Source of the DNA: an uncultured Lachnospiraceae bacterium
Lineage (GTDB): Bacteria; Bacillota; Clostridia; Lachnospirales; Lachnospiraceae
DNA: 40,255 nt
Direction: 5' to 3'
Assembly: GCA_945621435.1 (NCBI GenBank)
Contig: CALZBR010000022.1
Coordinates: 1 to 40,255, forward strand
Made by a program: the position numbers and the translations under genes. Shown piece by piece: positions 7,617 to 17,797 of this stretch (its first letter is position 1; each line of letters starts with the position of its first letter). Below the pieces are notes generated by a model, which was not told the DNA's origin, searched no databases, and saw only the letters and a program-made list of their open reading frames with translations.

Positions 7617-10600
7617 ATGTACAGACAGGTTGACAACAGCTTGAATTTTGTAGACCGTGAAAAAGCGGTGGAAAAGTTTTGGAAGGACAACGATATCTTC
7701 AGAAAGAGTATCGAGACCAGAGAAGGGCATCCGACTTATATGTTTTATGACGGGCCACCCACTGCAAACGGTAAGCCTCATATCGGACATGTGGAAACCC
7801 GTGTTATCAAGGATATGATTCCCCGCTACCGTACCATGAAGGGATATATGGTTCCCCGTAAGGCAGGCTGGGATACCCATGGACTGCCGGTGGAGATCGA
7901 GGTGGAGAAGCTGCTGAACCTGGACGGTAAGGACCAGATAGAGGCATACGGTCTGGAGCCGTTTATCAAGAAATGTAAGGAAAGCGTCTGGAAGTACAAG
8001 GGTATGTGGGAGGATTTCTCCGGTACTGTAGGCTTCTGGGCCGATATGGACAATCCTTACGTTACGTATGACGACAATTTTATCGAGTCCGAGTGGTGGG
8101 CGCTCAGAGAAATCTGGGATAAGGGACTGCTTTACAAGGGCTTTAAGATTGTACCCTATTGTCCCCGCTGCGGAACCCCACTGTCCGCACAGGAGGTGGC
8201 GCAGGGCTATAAGGATGTGAAGGAACGCTCTGCAGTTGCAAGATTTAAGGTGAAGGATGAGGATGCCTACATTCTGGCATGGACCACCACACCCTGGACC
8301 CTGCCCTCCAATGTGGCACTCTGCGTGAACCCCGTGGAGACCTATGCAAAGGTAAAGGCGGCAGACGGCTATACTTATTATATGGCTGAGGCACTGTTGG
8401 ATACTGTACTTGGCAGACTGGCAGACAGTGAAAACGGTGTAAAAGCTTATGAAGTACTGGAAAAGATGACCGGTAAGGATTTGGAATACAAGGAATACGA
8501 GCCCCTCTTTGACTGTGCGGTTGAAATCTGCAGACAGCAGAATAAGAAGGCATATTATGTTACCTGTGATTCTTATGTAACCCTGACCGATGGTACCGGT
8601 GTGGTTCATATTGCACCTGCCTTCGGTGAAGATGACGCCAAGGTCGGACGTAATTATGATCTGCCCTTCGTACAGCTGGTGGACGGCAAGGGTGAGCTGA
8701 CTGCCGAGACGCCTTTTGCAGGTGTTTTTGTAAAGAAAGCTGACCCCATGGTGCTGAAGGCTCTGGAGGAGAAGGGATTGCTGTTTGACGCTCCCAAGTT
8801 TGAGCACAGCTATCCTCACTGCTGGCGTTGTGATACTCCTTTGATTTACTATGCAAGAGAATCCTGGTATATCAAGGAGACTGCAGTTAAAGAGGATTTG
8901 ATCCGCAACAACAATACCATCAACTGGATTCCCGAGTCCATCGGTTCCGGACGTTTCGGCAACTGGCTGGAGAACATTCAGGACTGGGCGATTTCCCGTA
9001 ACCGTTACTGGGGTACCCCTCTCAATATCTGGGAGTGCGGCTGTGGTTATCGCCATTGTGTGGGAAGCAGGGAAGAGCTTTACAGGATGAGCGGCAATGA
9101 AGCAGCTAGGACGGTAGAATTCCACCGTCCTTACATTGATGAGATTACCCTGAACTGCCCTCAGTGCGGAAATCAGATGAAGCGTGTACCGGAAGTGCTT
9201 GACTGCTGGTTTGACTCCGGAGCCATGCCTTTTGCACAGCATCACTATCCTTTTGAAAACAAGGAACTCTTTGAACAGCAGTTCCCCGCAAAGTTCATCT
9301 CCGAGGCTGTGGATCAGACCCGTGGATGGTTCCATTCCCTGCTGGCGGAATCCACTCTGCTTTTCAATAAGGCACCTTACGAGAATGTAATCGTTCTTGG
9401 TCATGTACAGGATGAGAACGGTCAGAAGATGAGTAAGTCCAAGGGCAATGCGGTGGATCCCTTCGATGCCCTGAAGGAGTACGGCGCCGATGCCATCAGA
9501 TGGTATTTCTATACCAGCTCCGCTCCCTGGCTGCCCAAGCGTTTTTCGGGCAAGGCGGTTGTGGAAGGACAGCGCAAATTCATGGGTAAGCTGTGGAATA
9601 CTTACGCGTTCTTTGTCCTGTATGCCAATATCGACAATTTTGATGCCACAAAATATACATTGGAATATGACAGGCTCAGTGTGATGGATAAGTGGCTCCT
9701 GTCCAGAATGAACACGGTTGTGGGACAGGTGGACGAGAACCTTGACAAGTACCGTATCCCCGAAGCAGCCAAGGCACTTCAGGACTTTGTGGAGGACATG
9801 AGCAACTGGTATGTCCGCCGCAGCCGCGAACGTTTCTGGGCAAAGGGAATGGAACAGGATAAGATCAATGCTTATATGACTCTGTATACTGCACTGGTAA
9901 CCATCTGTAAGGCAGCAGCTCCCATGGTTCCCTTCATGACAGAGGATATTTATCAGAATCTGGTAAGAAGCAATGATGCTTCCGCACCTGAAAGTATCCA
10001 TCTCTGTGATTATCCTGTGGTAGAGACCTCTCAGATCGACAAGAAGCTGGAGCAGGATATGGAGGAAGTTCTTTCCGCGGTTAACATGGGTCATGCCTGT
10101 CGAGAGGATGCAGGGGTGAAGAACCGTCAGCCTCTGAATCGTATGTATATCAAGGTAAACACCGCAGAAGACGGCGGGAAGGCTTCCGGACTGGACGCTT
10201 TCTATACCGCCATCATTGCAGATGAGCTGAATGTGAAGGAGGTTGTATTTACAGAGGATGTGAGAGACTTCACTTCTTACAGCTTCAAGCCTCAGCTGCG
10301 CACCGTGGGTCCCAAATACGGCAAGCTGCTGGGCGGTATTCAGAAGGCTCTTGCAGGTCTGGATGGCAATGCTGCAATGGATGAATTGAATGCCAACGGC
10401 AGGATTGTATTTGAGGTGAATGACACGACTGTTGAACTGACCAGGGAAGATTTGCTCATTGAGATTGCACAGAAGCCCGGATATATGTCTCAGGAAGACA
10501 ATACCATGACTGTGGTTCTGGACACCAATCTGACGGAGGAGCTGATCGAAGAAGGCTTTGTTCTGGAGCTGATCAGCAAGATTCAGACCATGAGAAAGGA

Positions 10601-10799
10601 TGCCGACTTTGAGGTGATGGATCATATCCGCGTCTCCATCAATGGTAACGATAAGCTGGCAGCCCTGGCCGAGAAGAACAGCGCAGCCATCTGTGGCAAG
10701 GTATTGGCTGATGAGCTGACCGAAGGTAAGGAATTTAATATAACCAAAGAGTGGTCTGTCAACGGAGAGAAAGTCAACATTTCCCTGGAGAGAATCTGA
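7617..10799 (+). CDS. ileS: Isoleucyl-tRNA synthetase, type 2 (eukaryote-like)
   Basis: The 1060-residue enzyme charges tRNA-Ile. The class I signatures are intact: HIGH at 55-58 and KMSKS at 604-608. The editing domain motifs TWTTTPWTLPSN and GTGVVHIAPAFGEDD lie between them, with zinc-binding pairs such as CPRC and CPQC. The length, the N-terminal phrase YMFYDGPPTANGKPHIGH and the long C-terminal extension place it with IleRS2, the eukaryote-like form, not the roughly 930-residue bacterial type 1. IleRS2 enzymes are generally tolerant of mupirocin. The HIGH motif is canonical, not the rearranged form reported in some highly resistant IleRS2. Expression is set by the T-box leader. The start is fixed by AGGAAAGGGAGAG just upstream. 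Confidence 0.96.
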   Translation: MYRQVDNSLNFVDREKAVEKFWKDNDIFRKSIETREGHPTYMFYDGPPTANGKPHIGHVETRVIKDMIPRYRTMKGYMVPRKAGWDTHGLPVEIEVEKLLNLDGKDQIEAYGLEPFIKKCKESVWKYKGMWEDFSGTVGFWADMDNPYVTYDDNFIESEWWALREIWDKGLLYKGFKIVPYCPRCGTPLSAQEVAQGYKDVKERSAVARFKVKDEDAYILAWTTTPWTLPSNVALCVNPVETYAKVKAADGYTYYMAEALLDTVLGRLADSENGVKAYEVLEKMTGKDLEYKEYEPLFDCAVEICRQQNKKAYYVTCDSYVTLTDGTGVVHIAPAFGEDDAKVGRNYDLPFVQLVDGKGELTAETPFAGVFVKKADPMVLKALEEKGLLFDAPKFEHSYPHCWRCDTPLIYYARESWYIKETAVKEDLIRNNNTINWIPESIGSGRFGNWLENIQDWAISRNRYWGTPLNIWECGCGYRHCVGSREELYRMSGNEAARTVEFHRPYIDEITLNCPQCGNQMKRVPEVLDCWFDSGAMPFAQHHYPFENKELFEQQFPAKFISEAVDQTRGWFHSLLAESTLLFNKAPYENVIVLGHVQDENGQKMSKSKGNAVDPFDALKEYGADAIRWYFYTSSAPWLPKRFSGKAVVEGQRKFMGKLWNTYAFFVLYANIDNFDATKYTLEYDRLSVMDKWLLSRMNTVVGQVDENLDKYRIPEAAKALQDFVEDMSNWYVRRSRERFWAKGMEQDKINAYMTLYTALVTICKAAAPMVPFMTEDIYQNLVRSNDASAPESIHLCDYPVVETSQIDKKLEQDMEEVLSAVNMGHACREDAGVKNRQPLNRMYIKVNTAEDGGKASGLDAFYTAIIADELNVKEVVFTEDVRDFTSYSFKPQLRTVGPKYGKLLGGIQKALAGLDGNAAMDELNANGRIVFEVNDTTVELTREDLLIEIAQKPGYMSQEDNTMTVVLDTNLTEELIEEGFVLELISKIQTMRKDADFEVMDHIRVSINGNDKLAALAEKNSAAICGKVLADELTEGKEFNITKEWSVNGEKVNISLERI

Positions 10800-10827
10800 C
10801 CAAGGATACTTACATCGTTAAGTGTAA

Positions 10828-10856
10828 TTGTATATTGATACCGGCTATGTTATAAT
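10828..10856 (+). promoter_or_regulatory. Probable promoter of glgP
   Basis: TTGTAT at 10828-10833, 17 bases, TATAAT at 10851-10856 with a TGT extended -10 at 10848-10850. It lies about 100 bases before glgP, leaving a leader of roughly 90 bases with no recognised riboswitch. Confidence 0.6.
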
Positions 10857-10954
10857 AACCGGGAGTAAAACGGATACCGGAGTCAGTAGGGAAGCTCAGG
10901 GACTTTGGTTCGAAAATGCAAGGGCTTCGGTCCGGGTTAAAAAGGAGAAAGAGC

Positions 10955-13492
10955 ATGAAGAATTCAACACAAAAGAATGCACCTTCCAAGAAAGAGAACA
11001 CCAAAGCTGAAAGCAGCAAGGGAGAAAGCAGATTGAAGTTTGACAAGGATCTGTTTAAGCGCAGCGTAGTATACAACATCAAGACGACCTACCGTAAGGA
11101 CCTGGAGGAGGCTACTCCCCAGCAGATTTTCCAGGCAGTGGGGTATGCTCTCAAGGATCAGATCATGGACAACTGGATTGAGACCCAGAAGGTCTATGAA
11201 AAAGAAGATCCCAAGATGGTATACTACATGTCCATGGAGTTTTTGATGGGGCGTGCCCTGGGCAATAACATAATCAATCTGCAGGCTACCGCACCCGTCA
11301 AGGAGGCTCTGGAAGAGCTTGGGCTGGATCTGAACATGGTTGAGGATCAGGAGCCCGATGCAGCACTGGGTAACGGTGGCCTGGGAAGACTTGCAGCCTG
11401 TTTTCTGGACTCGCTGGCAACTCTCGGCTATCCTGCCTATGGCTGTGGCATCCGCTACCGTTACGGTATGTTCAAACAGCAGATTAAGGACGGTTATCAG
11501 GTAGAAGTACCCGACAACTGGCTGGAGAACGGCAATCCCTTTGAGCTTCGTCGTCCGGAGTATGCCAAGGTGGTGAAGTTCGGCGGACATGTATCCATGT
11601 ACTGTGACGAGTACGGCAGAAGCCATTTTACACAGGAGGATTATCAGGCGGTAAGAGCGGTGCCCTTTGATCTTCCCATTGTTGGCTATGGCAACGGAAT
11701 CGTGAACACCCTTCGTATCTGGGATGCGGAACCCATGGAAGTATTCAAGCTCGACTCTTTTGACAAGGGCGATTATCACAAGGCGGTAGAGCAGGAGAAT
11801 CTGGCAAGAAACATCGTAGAGGTACTCTACCCTAACGACAATCATTATGCAGGTAAGGAGCTGCGTCTCAAGCAGCAGTATTTCTTCATCTCCGCTTCCG
11901 TGCAGGAGGCTGTGGAGAAGTTCATGAGAAAGCATAACGATATTCATCAGTTCCCTGAAAAGGTCACCTTCCAGCTCAATGATACCCATCCTACCGTGGC
12001 AGTACCTGAGCTCATGCGTATCCTGTTGGATGACTATAACCTTGGCTGGGATGAGGCATGGGACATCACTACCCGCACCTGTGCGTACACCAACCATACC
12101 ATCATGGCAGAAGCATTGGAGAAGTGGCCCATCGACCTGTTCCAGAGACTGCTTCCCAGAATTTATCAGATTGTCGAAGAAATCAATCGTCGTTTTGTAA
12201 TGCAGATTGAGGAGAAATACAGAAGCGTATTTGGTGTTGATGTTCAGGAAAAGATTCGTAAGATGGCGATTCTCTATGATGGACAGGTGAAGATGGCTCA
12301 TATGGCTATTGTTGCCGGTTATTCCGTAAACGGCGTTGCAAGACTGCACACTGAGATCCTGAAAAAGCAGGAATTGAGAGACTTCTATGAGATGTTCCCT
12401 GAGCGCTTCAACAACAAGACAAACGGTATCACCCAGAGACGCTTCCTGCTCCACGGCAATCCGCTTCTGGCTGACTGGGTAACCGCCAAGGCAGGGGAAG
12501 CATGGATTACCGACCTGCCGCAGATCCGCAAGATTAAGGACCTGGCAGACAATAAGAAGGCACAGAAGGAGTTCATGGATATCAAATATCAGAATAAGCT
12601 TCGTCTGGCAAAATATATCAAAGAGCATAACGGCGTTGATGTGGATCCCAATTCCATCTTCGACGTACAGGTAAAACGTCTGCATGAATACAAGAGACAG
12701 CTCTTGAATATTCTGCATGTGATGTATCTCTATAATCAGCTGAAGGCGAACCCCGGAATGGACTTCTATCCCAGAACCTTCATCTTCGGTGCAAAGGCTG
12801 CAGCAGGTTACCGCAATGCCAAGCTGACCATCAAGCTGATTAACTCCGTAGCTGATGTTGTGAACAAGGATGCTTCCATCGGCGGCAAGCTGAAGGTTGT
12901 GTTTATTGAGAACTACAACGTATCCAACGCAGAGATTATCTTTGCGGCGGCAGATGTATCAGAGCAGATTTCCACCGCGTCAAAGGAGGCTTCCGGAACC
13001 GGCAACATGAAGTTCATGCTGAACGGCGCCCTTACCCTTGGTACCATGGATGGTGCAAACGTAGAAATCGTGGAGGAAGTGGGAGAAGAGAATGCCTTTA
13101 TCTTCGGACTTTCTTCTGATGAAGTTATCAATTACGAGAATCACGGCGGATACAATCCCATGGATATCTACAACAGTGATATGGATATCAAGAAGGTATT
13201 GGATCAGCTGGTTGACGGTACCTACAACTCCGACAAGGAGCTCTTCAGACCGCTGTACAATTCCCTGTTGAATACCCTGAGCACCTCTAAGGCAGACACC
13301 TATTTCATCCTCAAGGATTTCAGATCCTATGCGGAGGCGCAGAAGAAGGTGGAGGCTGCTTACCGCAACACAGAGGGCTGGGCAAAGAGTGCCATTCTGA
13401 ATGTGGCCTGCTCCGGTAAGTTTACTTCCGACAGAACCATCCAGCAGTATGTGGATGAAATCTGGCACCTTGATAAGGTTGTTTTGAAATAA
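10955..13492 (+). CDS. glgP: Glycogen/maltodextrin phosphorylase
   Basis: The 845-residue enzyme releases glucose 1-phosphate from alpha-1,4-glucans. ATG 10955 is preferred over the in-frame ATG at 10916 because AAAGGAG at 10941-10947 is ideally placed. The pyridoxal phosphate attachment region EASGTGNMKFMLNGA is intact with the lysine at residue 686, and the substrate-site stretch ALGNGGLGRLAACFLDSLAT is typical of family GT35. The first 30 residues are Lys/Ser-rich and unlike the family core. No other glycogen genes lie nearby. An aconitase-family gene follows after 75 bases, and no terminator is visible between them. Confidence 0.95.
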   Translation: MKNSTQKNAPSKKENTKAESSKGESRLKFDKDLFKRSVVYNIKTTYRKDLEEATPQQIFQAVGYALKDQIMDNWIETQKVYEKEDPKMVYYMSMEFLMGRALGNNIINLQATAPVKEALEELGLDLNMVEDQEPDAALGNGGLGRLAACFLDSLATLGYPAYGCGIRYRYGMFKQQIKDGYQVEVPDNWLENGNPFELRRPEYAKVVKFGGHVSMYCDEYGRSHFTQEDYQAVRAVPFDLPIVGYGNGIVNTLRIWDAEPMEVFKLDSFDKGDYHKAVEQENLARNIVEVLYPNDNHYAGKELRLKQQYFFISASVQEAVEKFMRKHNDIHQFPEKVTFQLNDTHPTVAVPELMRILLDDYNLGWDEAWDITTRTCAYTNHTIMAEALEKWPIDLFQRLLPRIYQIVEEINRRFVMQIEEKYRSVFGVDVQEKIRKMAILYDGQVKMAHMAIVAGYSVNGVARLHTEILKKQELRDFYEMFPERFNNKTNGITQRRFLLHGNPLLADWVTAKAGEAWITDLPQIRKIKDLADNKKAQKEFMDIKYQNKLRLAKYIKEHNGVDVDPNSIFDVQVKRLHEYKRQLLNILHVMYLYNQLKANPGMDFYPRTFIFGAKAAAGYRNAKLTIKLINSVADVVNKDASIGGKLKVVFIENYNVSNAEIIFAAADVSEQISTASKEASGTGNMKFMLNGALTLGTMDGANVEIVEEVGEENAFIFGLSSDEVINYENHGGYNPMDIYNSDMDIKKVLDQLVDGTYNSDKELFRPLYNSLLNTLSTSKADTYFILKDFRSYAEAQKKVEAAYRNTEGWAKSAILNVACSGKFTSDRTIQQYVDEIWHLDKVVLK

Positions 13493-13567
13493 TGCAGGAC
13501 TGAATGCGCACAGCTGCAACAGAGTGATTACAGTTGATGGAACGATTTGAAAAGAGAGGAAAATAGA

Positions 13568-15916
13568 ATGATTAAACTTATGAACGGCGGTGCTTATCTG
13601 GTGAATGGCACTGAGATCGTTGAAGATACACCGGAAGCTGCTGCTCAGATAAAGCAGATGACCGGTAAAGAGGTATCCCGGGCTGAGGCAGCAAAGGAAA
13701 CAATTGCTTACGGTATTTTAGCAGAGCACAATACCTCCGGGAATATGGAGAAATTAAAGATTCGTTTTGATAAGCTGACAAGCCATGACATTACCTTTGT
13801 AGGTATCATTCAGACGGCCAGAGCTTCGGGACTGACCAGGTTCCCTATGCCTTATGTACTCACCAACTGTCACAATTCCCTTTGTGCAGTGGGAGGCACC
13901 ATCAATGAGGATGACCACATGTTTGGTCTCAGCTGTGCGAAAAAGTACGGCGGAATCTATGTTCCTCCTCATCAGGCAGTTATTCATCAGTTCGCAAGAG
14001 AGATGCTTGCCGGCGGTGGAAGGATGATTCTCGGTTCTGATTCCCACACCCGTTACGGTGCCCTGGGTACCATGGCTATGGGAGAAGGCGGCCCTGAGCT
14101 GGTGAAGCAGCTGTTGAACCAGACCTATGACATCAATATGCCCGGTGTTGTGGGTGTGTATCTGAAGGGCGCTCCGGTGAAGGGAGTCGGTCCTCAGGAC
14201 GTAGCACTTGCCATCATCGGTGCCGTATTCAAGAACGGATATGTGAAGAATAAAGTAATGGAATTCGTGGGTCCCGGAGTAGAGAAGCTGTCTGCAGACT
14301 TCCGTATCGGTATAGATGTAATGACCACCGAGACTACCTGTCTTTCTTCCATCTGGAAGACGGATAAGGAGATTGAAGAGTTCTATGAGATACACGGAAG
14401 GAAAGAGGAATATAAGGAGCTGGCTCCCGGTGAGACCGCTTATTATGACGGCATGATTGTGATTGACCTTGACAAGATACGTCCCATGATTGCCATGCCT
14501 TTCCATCCCAGCAATACCTACACCATCGATGAGCTGAATGCCAACCTCATGGATATTCTGGATGAAACTGAGAAGCGTGCCCTGGTAAGCCTGGACGGCG
14601 CTGTGGAATTCAGCCTCAAGGATAAGGTGAAGAATGGTAAATTCCGGGTGGATCAGGGTATTATCGCAGGCTGTGCCGGCGGTGGCTTTGAGAATATCTG
14701 CGCAGCGGCTGATATCCTGAAGGGAAGATATATCGGCAATGACGAATTTACCCTGAGTGTATATCCGGCTTCCATGCCTGTGTACATGGAATTGATAAAG
14801 AATGGCTGTGCAGCAACCATTCTGGAGACAGGCGCTGTCATGAAGACAGCATTCTGCGGTCCCTGCTTCGGCGCCGGAGATACCCCTGCAAATAATGCCT
14901 TCAGTATCAGACATTCTACCAGAAACTTCCCCAACCGTGAGGGAAGCAAGCTGCAGAACGGTCAGATTTCTTCCGTAGCGCTGATGGATGCCCGTTCCAT
15001 CGCAGCGACTGCGGCAAACAAGGGTATTTTAACTCCTGCTACAGAGTTCGACGGAGAAATCGGTAAGTATAAATATCACTTCGACAGTAAGATTTATCAG
15101 AATCGTGTATTCGACTCACATGGAGTCGCAGATCCCGAGGCAGAGATTCATTTTGGACCGAATATCAAGGACTGGCCGGCAATGGGAGCACTGCCTGAGA
15201 ATCTTGTTCTGCAGGTTGTCAGTGAGATTCACGATCCCGTTACCACTACGGATGAGCTGATTCCTTCCGGAGAGACCTCTTCTTATCGCTCCAATCCTCT
15301 GGGACTGGCTGAGTTTACCCTGAGCCGCAAGGATCCTGAGTATGTAGGACGCGCAAAGGCAATTCAGGCAGCTCAGACAGCGCTGATGGATGGAAAGTGT
15401 CCCGGAGAGAGCTGCCCGGAACTGGAATTGAAGCGGGTGTTCGATGTAATCTCCGAGAGCTTCCCGGAATTCCCGGAAGTGGTTGCTGCATCCTACAGCA
15501 GCCGGAGCACAGGTGATAATGCGCTGCAGCCCCGTTCCCTGGGCTTTGGCTCTACTATCTTTGCGGTGAAGCCGGGAGACGGTTCTGCAAGAGAGCAGGC
15601 TGCTTCCTGCCAGAAGGTACTGGGAGGATGGGCTAATATTGCAAATGAATATGCAACCAAGCGTTATCGTTCCAACCTGATCAACTGGGGTATGCTGCCC
15701 TTCCTGATAAAAGAGGGTGAGCTTCCGTTCCGTAATCTGGACTATCTGTTCATTCCCGGCATTAAGAAGGCTGTTGAGGAAAAGAGCGACAGCATCGCCG
15801 CATATGTAGTGAAGGACGGAGGGCTTAAGGAGTTTGAGCTCAAGCTGGGAGAACTTACCGATGAGGAGAGACAGATTATCTTAAAGGGCTGCCTGATCAA
15901 TTACAATCGTGTGTAG
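13568..15916 (+). CDS. Aconitase-family hydratase
   Basis: The 782-residue protein has the aconitase core with [12 protein letters not shown]. Three probable [4Fe-4S] ligands lie at C369, C430 and C433 ([14 protein letters not shown]), spaced as in aconitase. A C-terminal swivel-like part contains [13 protein letters not shown]. Its architecture resembles the less-studied YbhJ-type hydratases more than AcnA, AcnB or LeuC, so the substrate is uncertain and need not be citrate. ATG 13568 is favoured by GAGAGGAAA upstream over an in-frame TTG at 13547. No citrate synthase or isocitrate dehydrogenase gene is adjacent in the window. Confidence 0.82.
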   Translation: MIKLMNGGAYLVNGTEIVEDTPEAAAQIKQMTGKEVSRAEAAKETIAYGILAEHNTSGNMEKLKIRFDKLTSHDITFVGIIQTARASGLTRFPMPYVLTNCHNSLCAVGGTINEDDHMFGLSCAKKYGGIYVPPHQAVIHQFAREMLAGGGRMILGSDSHTRYGALGTMAMGEGGPELVKQLLNQTYDINMPGVVGVYLKGAPVKGVGPQDVALAIIGAVFKNGYVKNKVMEFVGPGVEKLSADFRIGIDVMTTETTCLSSIWKTDKEIEEFYEIHGRKEEYKELAPGETAYYDGMIVIDLDKIRPMIAMPFHPSNTYTIDELNANLMDILDETEKRALVSLDGAVEFSLKDKVKNGKFRVDQGIIAGCAGGGFENICAAADILKGRYIGNDEFTLSVYPASMPVYMELIKNGCAATILETGAVMKTAFCGPCFGAGDTPANNAFSIRHSTRNFPNREGSKLQNGQISSVALMDARSIAATAANKGILTPATEFDGEIGKYKYHFDSKIYQNRVFDSHGVADPEAEIHFGPNIKDWPAMGALPENLVLQVVSEIHDPVTTTDELIPSGETSSYRSNPLGLAEFTLSRKDPEYVGRAKAIQAAQTALMDGKCPGESCPELELKRVFDVISESFPEFPEVVAASYSSRSTGDNALQPRSLGFGSTIFAVKPGDGSAREQAASCQKVLGGWANIANEYATKRYRSNLINWGMLPFLIKEGELPFRNLDYLFIPGIKKAVEEKSDSIAAYVVKDGGLKEFELKLGELTDEERQIILKGCLINYNRV

Positions 15917-15929
15917 AAAGGGATAAGGA

Positions 15930-16469
15930 ATGGAATTTAATAAAGCAGTATTCAACCCGATGCTTGTCGGCTCTATCGAATTGATGAGAGAAGATGACTC
16001 GCCGGAACACAAGAATATGTTTATTGGCGAATTGATGAAAGCAGAGCTACAGGTTCCTGCTATCATAAAGCCGGATCCGGAAGAGGATGAAGAGGGAAAT
16101 CTGAAGCTTTCGCCCGAAAGCAAGGTGCAGTTTCCGTTGCTTGCCACAAAGGATGGAAGAAAATATTATATGGGATTTACAGATGCGGTTGAGTATTCCA
16201 AATGGGTGGAAAAAAATACCGATCTGCCCTATTTTGCAATGAAGATTCCTGATTATTTCAGATTGATTTTCGGAAAAGACAGTCAGGGGAATACCAGTCC
16301 GGCTTTGGGGCTTGTGATCAATCCTCTTGGGGCGAACGTTGTGATTCCGAAGGAGATGGTGGGGGATCTCGCCTTCGCAAGTATGGGGATTCAGCCTCCC
16401 AAGAAGAAAACTGCTGCAAAGAATCCCGAAGAAGCAATGGAAGATACATCAGAATCAGCAACAGAATAG
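15930..16469 (+). CDS. SseB-domain protein
   Basis: The 179-residue soluble protein matches the N-terminal SseB fold, with stretches such as KVQFPLLATKDGRKYYMGFTD (about 70-90) and GLVINPLGANVVIPKEMV (about 130-147). Proteins with this domain are common in Firmicutes and poorly understood; despite the name there is no link to type III secretion here. It begins 13 bases after the hydratase with AAGGGATAAGGA upstream, so it is probably cotranscribed. The last 25 residues are a Lys/Glu/Ser-rich disordered tail. Confidence 0.75.
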   Translation: MEFNKAVFNPMLVGSIELMREDDSPEHKNMFIGELMKAELQVPAIIKPDPEEDEEGNLKLSPESKVQFPLLATKDGRKYYMGFTDAVEYSKWVEKNTDLPYFAMKIPDYFRLIFGKDSQGNTSPALGLVINPLGANVVIPKEMVGDLAFASMGIQPPKKKTAAKNPEEAMEDTSESATE

Positions 16470-16489
16470 GCAGTCGGTGAACAGAGTGC

Positions 16490-16516
16490 TAAAGAAATTA
16501 AATAATCGGCCGATAT
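16490..16516 (+). promoter_or_regulatory. Sigma-D (sigma-28) flagellar-type promoter
   Basis: TAAA at 16490-16493, exactly 15 bases, then GCCGATAT at 16509-16516: an exact match to the Bacillus subtilis sigma-D consensus. Transcription should begin near 16523 and run toward the calcium-loop gene at 16668. No flagellar gene is in the window, so this would be an outlying member of the motility regulon. Confidence 0.75.
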
Positions 16517-16572
16517 ATCTCATACAGGGAGGCGATTAGGCCAATTGCCTGCCAAGTAGAGTAAGAGCCACG

Positions 16573-16625
16573 GATGGTATTTGCGTGAGAAATGGAAATT
16601 CTCTCCAGATACCATCTTTTTATTT
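16573..16625 (+). terminator. Intrinsic terminator within the sigma-D leader
   Basis: GATGGTAT at 16573-16580 pairs perfectly with ATACCATC at 16609-16616. Inside, GAGAA (16587-16591) pairs with TTCTC (16599-16603). The stem is followed by TTTTTATTT. It lies between the sigma-D promoter and the TTG start at 16668, so it either attenuates that gene or ends a roughly 100-base small RNA. Confidence 0.75.
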
Positions 16626-16667
16626 CGGAATACCGACGGAGCCGGAAGTGTGGCGGAAGGAGAATAT

Positions 16668-17795
16668 TTGAAGATTGATTCCTGTACAATAGGAATGGAA
16701 TCCGCAAGAAGCTACAAAGCTACAAACGTTACCAGCCGTAAATTTATGATAAGGGATTATCAGAGCGGGTTTGCGCAGAACAATTCCGGGCTGAATGCTG
16801 CAATTGACAGTGAGCCGGAAGAGACAGAAGGTACTGAGGGTACCGAAAAACAAGAAAAAACACTTTCTCCATTGGAGGACTGGCAGCTTAGATTTCAGGG
16901 CGTATCCAACCCGGTTTCCTCCAGAAACACAATCAACCGGACAATGGAGGATATCCGCCAGCAGACAATCCGGTATATTTTCGAAATGCTTTTTGCTGCC
17001 AGAAGAGGAAGATTGAATCAATGGGTGGAGGAAAATGCGAATGTCTCCCGGGTAACACAGGCAGAGTCGGAAGTGCCGGGGAACCTGACAGTGGAACCGA
17101 TGCTTACCTCCACGAGAGTGCTCACTTACAGTCAGGAGACTTATTTCGAGGAGCAGGAGCAGACCCGGTTTTCCACCCGGGGAACGGTGCGTACCACGGA
17201 CGGAAGAGAGATAGGTTTCAATGTCAACGTAGTCATGAGCCGTTCCTTTCAACAGACATATAGGGAAGACCTGGAGCTTGCGAGCTTTACCATGTGCGAC
17301 CCTTTGGTCATAAATCTGGACACGGATATGGCAGAGCTGCAAGACCAGACTTTCTATTTTGATATTGATGGGGACGGTGCTGTGGATGAGGTGTCTCAGC
17401 TGGGAAGCGGCAGTGGATATCTTGCATTGGATAAAAACGGCGATGGCAGGATCAATGATGGAAGAGAGCTTTTCGGCACCGCAGGAGGAGACGGCTTTGC
17501 GGAACTTTCCCAATATGATGAGGATGGAAACGGTTGGATAGATGAGAATGATTCTGTCTGGAATCAATTAAAAATCTGGGTAAAAGATACAGAGGGAAAG
17601 GATATTCTATATCGTTTGGCGGATAAGGGAGTCGGTGCAATCTGTCTTCAAAATGCAGTTACGGATTTTACGCAAAAAGGAAGTGCCGGACAGACTACGG
17701 GTGCCCTTCGGCGCACAGGTATTTTTTTGTATGAAAATGGAAATGTGGGAACCATACAGCATTTAGATGTTGCAAAATACTATAAAGAGGCTTGA
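16668..17795 (+). CDS. Protein with EF-hand-like calcium loops, sigma-D regulated
   Basis: Not a family I can name. TTG 16668 is chosen because GGAAGGA at 16655-16661 is well spaced; the in-frame ATG at 16581 lies inside the terminator. The 375-residue product has no signal peptide or membrane helix. Its last third holds three Asp-rich calcium-binding loops: DIDGDGAVDE, DKNGDGRINDGRE and DEDGNGWIDENDS, followed by a conserved LKIWVKD segment. The middle is rich in Thr, Glu and Arg with no recognised fold. The exact sigma-D promoter 150 bases upstream suggests a motility- or cell-separation-linked role. Expression may be attenuated by the terminator in its leader. Confidence 0.7.
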   Translation: MKIDSCTIGMESARSYKATNVTSRKFMIRDYQSGFAQNNSGLNAAIDSEPEETEGTEGTEKQEKTLSPLEDWQLRFQGVSNPVSSRNTINRTMEDIRQQTIRYIFEMLFAARRGRLNQWVEENANVSRVTQAESEVPGNLTVEPMLTSTRVLTYSQETYFEEQEQTRFSTRGTVRTTDGREIGFNVNVVMSRSFQQTYREDLELASFTMCDPLVINLDTDMAELQDQTFYFDIDGDGAVDEVSQLGSGSGYLALDKNGDGRINDGRELFGTAGGDGFAELSQYDEDGNGWIDENDSVWNQLKIWVKDTEGKDILYRLADKGVGAICLQNAVTDFTQKGSAGQTTGALRRTGIFLYENGNVGTIQHLDVAKYYKEA

Positions 17796-17797
17796 TT

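Noticed and set aside
7587..10625. A 1012-codon open frame antisense to ileS
   Set aside because: It mirrors ileS with no ribosome-binding site or recognisable domain; it arises from strong codon bias in ileS.
10835..10856. TTGATA paired with TATAAT as the glgP promoter
   Set aside because: The spacing is only 10 bases; TTGTAT at 10828 gives 17.
10964..12718. A 584-codon open frame antisense to glgP
   Set aside because: Same explanation as for ileS: low-complexity shadow of a highly biased gene.
16520..16572. Cyclic di-GMP or purine riboswitch in the sigma-D leader
   Set aside because: None of the conserved core sequences of these classes is present, and the region is too short for them.
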